A stretch of 64,000 bases of DNA, from contig CATLBN010000004.1 of NCBI GenBank assembly GCA_949878885.1, forward strand, positions 1-64,000, given 5' to 3'. Under the pieces are notes generated by a model. It saw only the letters and a list, made by a program, of their open reading frames with translations, had not been told where the DNA came from and made no database searches. A program made the position numbers and the translations under genes. This document shows, in pieces, positions 58,320 through 64,000 of this stretch. This DNA is from an uncultured Clostridia bacterium. GTDB taxonomy: Bacteria > Bacillota > Clostridia > Christensenellales > Borkfalkiaceae. Position 1 is the first letter of the stretch. Each line of letters starts with the position of its first letter.

Positions 58320-59175
58320 GGCCTATACACTCCGTACATATTTTTATTGCTTTAACAAGCATATCGCGCATACTTCCGTTGAATATTCCCAATATTATGA
58401 AAACTGCGCACAGACAGCCCACTGTTATGCGCATTGCCAAAAGAAAATATTTGGAATGAATTATAAAAGAAAATTTATTATATAGCTTGTTATATAACGT
58501 TATACTTTGCGTTTGGGTAACAGGCACTCCCTCTGCCTTAGCCGCTCTTTGCGCCGATAATAATTTATTAACTTCGCGAAGCTGCTTTTTAGCGGAAATA
58601 CTTTCGTAAACCGCAACTCCGCAACATACCGCGAAAGCCGCGGCGACAAAAGGCGTTACACGCTTTATCATATCAAATATAGGTATCGTTTTATTTTCCG
58701 CAGCAGGAAAATTCGAGGGAATACACAGATATACTATTGCGTACACCGCAGCGGCAGCACACAGCGCACCGCAGCAAATACGCAGTATTTTTAAAATAAG
58801 CTGTTCACGTTTAACCGTATTTAACGAGGTTTGCAAATTTTCCGCAACGGTATAATTTAAACGCTTTTTAAGCCGCGCGAGCGTGTAGCGAACATCAGGT
58901 TTGGTTTTTTGAGTGGATACCGTAAATATTTCAAATAAAATAAAACCGACAACCGCCATCGCAAACCAAATCAAAAAAACGGGCGATATCATATACAAAA
59001 GACGCATTTCAACTTCGCCTTGGGTAAATGCGCCGCCGCCCGAAAACGGTCCCGTTCTGCCGGAAAGATAAATTTCCAGCGTTTGCCAAATTAAAAAAGC
59101 CCCCAAAATTAACGTTATTACAGATAGCGCACATCCGTATATCAGGCGCACTTTTTTACACGTTTTTTCTGTCAT
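58312..59175 (-). CDS. Membrane protein with C-terminal CD1871A-like CXXC tail
   Basis: Several TM helices; ends ILGIFNGSMRDMLVKAIKICTECIGLG; overlaps the 4Fe-4S gene start by 8 nt. Confidence 0.75.
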   Translation of the reverse strand: MTEKTCKKVRLIYGCALSVITLILGAFLIWQTLEIYLSGRTGPFSGGGAFTQGEVEMRLLYMISPVFLIWFAMAVVGFILFEIFTVSTQKTKPDVRYTLARLKKRLNYTVAENLQTSLNTVKREQLILKILRICCGALCAAAAVYAIVYLCIPSNFPAAENKTIPIFDMIKRVTPFVAAAFAVCCGVAVYESISAKKQLREVNKLLSAQRAAKAEGVPVTQTQSITLYNKLYNKFSFIIHSKYFLLAMRITVGCLCAVFIILGIFNGSMRDMLVKAIKICTECIGLG

Positions 59176-59200
59176 AATTAATACGGTTGCCTCCTTTTAA

Positions 59201-59455
59201 TCAGCTCAGCCATAAATAAGCAAGAGCTATTACTATTCCGAACGCCGCAAGCAAAATAAAAACGTAAGGTGCGAGCGCCGCAAAAGCGCCGCGCACCATT
59301 CTCCAATATTCTTTGCGGGATAATTTTGGTTTTACCGTTTTTTTATCGTCGAATTTCTTTTTTGAAGGGTCGTACCACTTAAACCCGTCTACGTTCATAT
59401 CTACAAACGTAGTTTCGGTGTCAAGCTCGTCCTCCTTATCATTCTTCCGCGGCAT
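59201..59455 (-). CDS. Small single-pass membrane protein (84 aa)
   Basis: Charged N-terminus and C-terminal TM helix; between oppF and the CXXC-tail gene. Confidence 0.65.
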   Translation of the reverse strand: MPRKNDKEDELDTETTFVDMNVDGFKWYDPSKKKFDDKKTVKPKLSRKEYWRMVRGAFAALAPYVFILLAAFGIVIALAYLWLS

Positions 59456-60674
59456 TATTTTCCTCTACGGTGTTTTCTGCGGTTTTTTCGCCGTTATCGT
59501 CTTTATTTGTTTTGTTCGATTTTGCGGCAAATTTGCATTTTATTTTATTAATTGCGCTATTGCAAACCGTTTTAAACGACTTTTTACTGTTTTCCGTTTC
59601 AATACGGTTTTTCTCGTCTTCCTCTGCCTGCTCTAAAAGCGCGGCGGTTTCCTCTGCCGTGTTATACAAATGACAGGCGCAGAAATGACCTTTTTCAATT
59701 TCTTTATAAAGCGGCGCAACGCGCGAACAAATATCCATACAATTTTCGCATCTGGTATGGAATTTGCAGCCCCTAGGAGGATTTACGGGCGAAGGTATAT
59801 CGCCTTTTAAAATTATTCTGTTCATTTTAACGTGCGGGTTGGGCACGGGAACAGCCGAAAACAAAGCGCGTGTATACGGATGCAGAGTATTGTTAAATAT
59901 ATCTTCCTTAGTGCCGTATTCCACCATACTGCCTAAATACATAACGCCTACGGAGTCGGAAATGTGCTTTACAACAGACAAATCGTGTGAAATGAAAATG
60001 TATGTTAATCCAAGCGTTTTTCTAAGCTCGATAAGCATATTTATTATCTGAGCCTGTATGGAAACGTCCAAAGCAGATACGGGTTCGTCGCAAACCACAA
60101 GTTCGGGCTTTAAAGCCAGCGCGCGGGCAATACATATTCTTTGACGCTGTCCGCCGGAAAATTCGTGTGGATATCTTTCAAAATAATGCGGCTGCAATCC
60201 GCACATATCCATAATCTGCAAAATATAATCGTGATATTTGCTTTTTTCTACAATACCGTGCTGAAGCGCGGCTTCGCCTATAATTTCGCCTACGGTAAGT
60301 CTTGGAGATAAACTTGCGTAAGGGTCTTGGAAAATCATCTGCATATTGGGACGGAGTTTGTTAAACTCGCGTTCTTTCAATGCAGAAACATTTTGACCTT
60401 TAAAATAAATATCACCGCCCGTTATATCGTATAAACGCAAAATCGTTCTGCCCATTGTTGTTTTGCCGCAGCCGCTTTCGCCTACTATACCTAAAGTTTT
60501 GCCCTTTTCAAGCGTAAAAGATACGTTATCTACGGCTTTTAAAACTTTTACGGGTTTTCCGAAAAAATTAGTTTGAACGGGGAAATGTTTACAAAGATTT
60601 TCTACCTTTAAAAGCGCGGTATTCTGCTCGTCCGCAGCCGCTTCCAGAACGGTAGGTATATTATTTTCTGCCAT
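59439..60674 (-). CDS. oppF: Oligopeptide ABC transporter ATP-binding protein
   Basis: GIVGESGCGKTTMGRTILRL, FSGGQRQRICIARAL, VCDEPVSALDVSIQAQI; C-terminal RGCKFHTRCENCMDIC; extended acidic tail. Confidence 0.92.
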   Translation of the reverse strand: MAENNIPTVLEAAADEQNTALLKVENLCKHFPVQTNFFGKPVKVLKAVDNVSFTLEKGKTLGIVGESGCGKTTMGRTILRLYDITGGDIYFKGQNVSALKEREFNKLRPNMQMIFQDPYASLSPRLTVGEIIGEAALQHGIVEKSKYHDYILQIMDMCGLQPHYFERYPHEFSGGQRQRICIARALALKPELVVCDEPVSALDVSIQAQIINMLIELRKTLGLTYIFISHDLSVVKHISDSVGVMYLGSMVEYGTKEDIFNNTLHPYTRALFSAVPVPNPHVKMNRIILKGDIPSPVNPPRGCKFHTRCENCMDICSRVAPLYKEIEKGHFCACHLYNTAEETAALLEQAEEDEKNRIETENSKKSFKTVCNSAINKIKCKFAAKSNKTNKDDNGEKTAENTVEENNAAEE

Positions 60675-61986
60675 TTTTCTTTGTTTTGCCTCCCGTTTTA
60701 TTTTCGTAAAGATAGCAAGCAACGCTATGCGTATCGGATACCTTTATAAACGCAGGATACTCGCCGGAGCATTTTTCCGTACACTTTTCGCATCTGTCGC
60801 GGAAATAACAGTAATCGGGCATATTTATGGGGTTGGGAACGTAACCCGGAATGCAATAAAGCTTATCCACCTCGCCGTCTACCGTGGGTTTGCTTTTTTG
60901 CAAACCTATAGTATAAGGATGCATAGGATTATCGAAAATATCTTCCGCCGTACCCATTTCTATAACTTTGCCTGCATACATAACTACTACGTAATCAGCC
61001 ATTTCCGCAACTACGCCCAAATCGTGCGTAATCAACATTATAGAGCCGTTTATTTTTGTTTTTATATCGCGAAGAAGGTCTAAAATCTGCGCCTGAATAG
61101 TAACGTCAAGCGCGGTAGTAGGCTCGTCCGCAACAATAAGTTTGGGATTGCATAAAAGCGCGATTGCAATCATTACCCTTTGGCGCATACCGCCTGAAAG
61201 TTCGTGCGGATATTTTTTATAAACGCTTTCGGGGTCTGCAATTCCCACAAGTTTAAGCATTTCTATACTGCGTTCTTTTACTTTTTCTTTGGAAATGCCT
61301 TCTATGTGCAACTTGCCCACTTCGTTTAACTGATTGCCGATTGTAAATACGGGATTAAGCGAAGTCATAGGCTCTTGAAAAATCATAGCGATTTCTCTGC
61401 CGCGGATAGAGCGCATTGCTTCGGTAGGCATCTTTGCGATATCTACCACCTTAGACTCCATTTCATAAGTATTGCCGCCGAGCGCGTTCTTTTTTATAAC
61501 GGGCTTGCCTTTTTCGTCAAGTTTAACCGTTTCGTTGCCTTCGGCGTCCGTTGTTTTCTCATATACGGGAATTTTTCTGCCGCGGCCGTCGCGTTTAAAC
61601 AAGTCGGCTTTAAACCTTATTGAACCGCTTACAATTTGTCCGCTGGGCGCTTGCACAAGCTGCATAAGCGACAGCGAAGTTACGCTTTTACCGCAACCGC
61701 TTTCGCCAACAACGCCCACAGTAGAACCTGCGGGAACGGAAAACGTTACGCCGTTAACCGCCTTTACGGTACCTGCGTCGGAAAAGAAATACGTATGCAA
61801 ATCTTCAAACTCGACGATGTTTTTATCGTCTTTCATTTGGGTTGTAAATTCGTCTACGTTAACTTTACGCTTTTTCTGTTTTTCGTAATAGTTTATTGCC
61901 TTAGAGTTTTCTTTCGCAATTTTACGTGATTCTGAAGCGGATATATAATGCTTTTTAATTTCTTCTTTTTTGCTTTTATCTGCCAT
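60661..61986 (-). CDS. oppD: Oligopeptide ABC transporter ATP-binding protein
   Basis: GVVGESGCGKSVTSLSLMQL, LSGGMRQRVMIAIAL, VADEPTTALDVTIQAQI. Confidence 0.93.
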   Translation of the reverse strand: MADKSKKEEIKKHYISASESRKIAKENSKAINYYEKQKKRKVNVDEFTTQMKDDKNIVEFEDLHTYFFSDAGTVKAVNGVTFSVPAGSTVGVVGESGCGKSVTSLSLMQLVQAPSGQIVSGSIRFKADLFKRDGRGRKIPVYEKTTDAEGNETVKLDEKGKPVIKKNALGGNTYEMESKVVDIAKMPTEAMRSIRGREIAMIFQEPMTSLNPVFTIGNQLNEVGKLHIEGISKEKVKERSIEMLKLVGIADPESVYKKYPHELSGGMRQRVMIAIALLCNPKLIVADEPTTALDVTIQAQILDLLRDIKTKINGSIMLITHDLGVVAEMADYVVVMYAGKVIEMGTAEDIFDNPMHPYTIGLQKSKPTVDGEVDKLYCIPGYVPNPINMPDYCYFRDRCEKCTEKCSGEYPAFIKVSDTHSVACYLYENKTGGKTKKNGRK

Positions 61987-61990
61987 TATA

Positions 61991-63094
61991 TTACCTCTTC
62001 ATTTTAGGGTCGAACGCGTCGCGTAAACCGTCGCCGACAAAGTTGAAAGCCAGAATTGCAGACGTAATGCAAACGCCTGAACCGAGCCACATATTAGGAT
62101 AATACTGTCTGTAAACGCTGTTTGAAGCTGTATTTATCATACTGCCCCAAGTAGCAGTTTCTATAGGAGCGCCTATATTCAAATAACCGAGAGTCGCCTC
62201 CATTAAAATTACGCTGCCAAGGCCAAGCGTCATTGATACTATAAGCTGCGGTATTACGTTGGGTAAAAGATGTTTGAATATTTTTTTGGCTGTTGAAAGT
62301 CCGGAAGCCTTTGCCGCCAGCATAAAATCTTGCTCGCGCAAAGATAAAATCTGTCCGCGCACCAACCGCGCCGTACCCGTCCATCCCAACAACGTAATTA
62401 CAATCATCATATAATACAGTCGCGATATATCGATAATTCCCAGCGATTGGAACACCGCATAGAAAATAAGCATTATCGGCAACGACGGAATACAGCTTAA
62501 AATATCTACTATTCGCATTATAAGCTGGTCTACCCACTTGCCGAAATACCCTGCAAGTCCACCGAGAAGCACGCCCAAAAGCGTTTCAAGCAATACTACG
62601 ACAAAACCTACCGTAAGCGAAATTTGTCCGCCGTACATTAGCCTTGTTAAAATATCGTTGCCTTCGTTATCGGTACCCAGCCAATGCGACCAAGACGGTC
62701 CGTCTAAAGTGCTGTAAGGCAGAGGTACACCGTCGATAACTTCAAACGCTTCATAAGTTTGTCCGTCGGGTCCTATGTATTCCAAAACCAAACACGTACC
62801 GTTTACTGTGGGTTTGCTGTAATCTTTAACCGTGCCGTTGTTTGCGCGCCAAGGCGAGCAAAGCGGACCTATAAACGAAAATATAAACAGCGCCAAAAGC
62901 ACCGCCAAACCGGCAACCGAAAGCTTTGAACGGAAAAATCTTTTTAAAACAGTTCTTCCCGGAGAAAGCACTTTTACACGTTCGGTTAAATTTTCGCCGT
63001 GAAGGTCATCGGCTGCTTCGGAATTTACAACAGGTTGATTATTTTCCGCAGGGGACGTTTCTTCGGTGCTTTTAATATCTTTTTTATCTTCCAT
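61991..63094 (-). CDS. oppC: Oligopeptide ABC transporter permease
   Basis: HWLGTDNEGNDILTRLMYGGQISLTVGFV; EAA loop AAKASGLSTAKKIFKHLLPNVIP. Confidence 0.93.
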   Translation of the reverse strand: MEDKKDIKSTEETSPAENNQPVVNSEAADDLHGENLTERVKVLSPGRTVLKRFFRSKLSVAGLAVLLALFIFSFIGPLCSPWRANNGTVKDYSKPTVNGTCLVLEYIGPDGQTYEAFEVIDGVPLPYSTLDGPSWSHWLGTDNEGNDILTRLMYGGQISLTVGFVVVLLETLLGVLLGGLAGYFGKWVDQLIMRIVDILSCIPSLPIMLIFYAVFQSLGIIDISRLYYMMIVITLLGWTGTARLVRGQILSLREQDFMLAAKASGLSTAKKIFKHLLPNVIPQLIVSMTLGLGSVILMEATLGYLNIGAPIETATWGSMINTASNSVYRQYYPNMWLGSGVCITSAILAFNFVGDGLRDAFDPKMKR

Positions 63095-63105
63095 ATTTCG
63101 TCCTC

Positions 63106-63999
63106 TTACTGACCTAGTTTTATTCTGGGGTCAACCACTACGTACATTATATCCGCAAGCAAAGTACCCATAACGGTAAGCACTGCAATAAACATATTGT
63201 AACCCATAGCAAGCGGAATATCGCCTATTTTAAGGGCTTGATATGCAGTTTGACCTATTCCCGGTATTGCAAATATTTCTTCGGTTATCATTGCGCCGCC
63301 GAAAAGCGTGGGCAAAGTAAAAGAAAGCGTTGTTATAAGCGGAATCATTGTGTTGCGGAAAACGTGCTTGTAAACAACTTTACCTTCGGAAAGTCCTTTT
63401 GCGCGGGCAGTTCTTATGTAGTCTGCGTTAAGCACTTCCAAGGTGTTTGTTCTTTGATAGCGCATTAACGAGCCGATATTCAGTACTACCATTACGAATA
63501 CGGGTATTACAAGGTGCCAGCACATATCGAAAAACCTTGTAATAAAATTAGCGTCGTGAGGCAGGGACGAAGAAACAAGTCCGCCTATTTCAAACCAGCC
63601 GAGGTCCACGGCAAACCACTTTATTAAGAGGTTGCCGAGGAAGAACGACGGGAACGATATACCTATCATACACAGTACGGTAATTGTATAGTCGAATTTT
63701 CCGTATTGGTTTGTTGCGCATTTAATGCCGAGAGGAACTGCAATTATAACTTCCAAAATAAGCGAAACAAACGAAATACCGAATGATATTCCCATTTTAT
63801 CTCTTATTACCTGCTCTACGGGTATGCCCAATTTGAACGATTTACCCATATCGCCTTTTAAGAAGTTACCGAGCCAAGTAAAATAGCCCTTAATTACACC
63901 CCAAACGCTGCTGTCGCCCAAACCGTAAAGCTCTAACATTCTCTGTAAATCTTCTTCGGTTAAGTTAGCTCCGCCCTGCTGCTGTTCGTAAAATATATT
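63106..63999 (-). CDS. oppB: Oligopeptide ABC transporter permease, 5' end beyond the window
   Basis: GDMGKSFKLGIPVEQVI; RTARAKGLSEGKVVYKHVFRNTMIPL; the frame stays open to the window edge (NIFYEQQQGGANLTEEDLQRMLELYG). Confidence 0.92.
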   Translation of the reverse strand, partial: NIFYEQQQGGANLTEEDLQRMLELYGLGDSSVWGVIKGYFTWLGNFLKGDMGKSFKLGIPVEQVIRDKMGISFGISFVSLILEVIIAVPLGIKCATNQYGKFDYTITVLCMIGISFPSFFLGNLLIKWFAVDLGWFEIGGLVSSSLPHDANFITRFFDMCWHLVIPVFVMVVLNIGSLMRYQRTNTLEVLNADYIRTARAKGLSEGKVVYKHVFRNTMIPLITTLSFTLPTLFGGAMITEEIFAIPGIGQTAYQALKIGDIPLAMGYNMFIAVLTVMGTLLADIMYVVVDPRIKLGQ

Positions 64000-64000
64000 C

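Noticed and set aside
1-64000. CRISPR array, tRNA, rRNA or complete IS element
   Set aside because: No regularly spaced repeats, cloverleaf sequences or transposase ORFs were recognised by reading; a tRNAscan/CRISPR search was not possible.

Overview
This 64 kb window looks like the chromosome of a spore-forming Firmicutes/Clostridia-type bacterium (spoVAD/spoVAE, yunB, T-box-controlled pheST, Firmicutes-type large SRP RNA, prs-pth-mfd block). The left ~2.2 kb is the end of a serine-recombinase mobile element: a truncated recombinase, AT-rich orphan genes and a GNAT acetyltransferase 3' remnant that is not in the ORF track. The rest is mostly ordinary housekeeping and transport: glf + GT2, MFS, ABC exporters, NatAB-like ABC, two two-component systems, a TIGR03916/TIGR03915-like radical SAM repair pair, Mrp, uppP, mfd, pth, prs, tadA, rlmH, fumarate hydratase, pheST and an opp operon. 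The most interesting material is: (i) a LytTR two-component system between two GH3 glycosidase loci, with 21-bp-phased direct repeats upstream of both, a domain-permuted membrane-tethered GH3 and a structured leader; (ii) two convergent operons (51.0-55.9 kb and 56.6-59.5 kb) that look like an extracytoplasmic thiol/electron-transfer system: three lipoproteins, one with TlpA + PPC-like domains, facing a NapH-like 4Fe-4S membrane protein fused to TlpA and a membrane protein ending in a CXXC tail; (iii) several remnant pseudogenes and structured RNAs (SRP RNA with a GGGA tetraloop, Phe T-box). No CRISPR array, tRNA, rRNA or complete transposon was seen. Family names come from motif recognition, not database searches.
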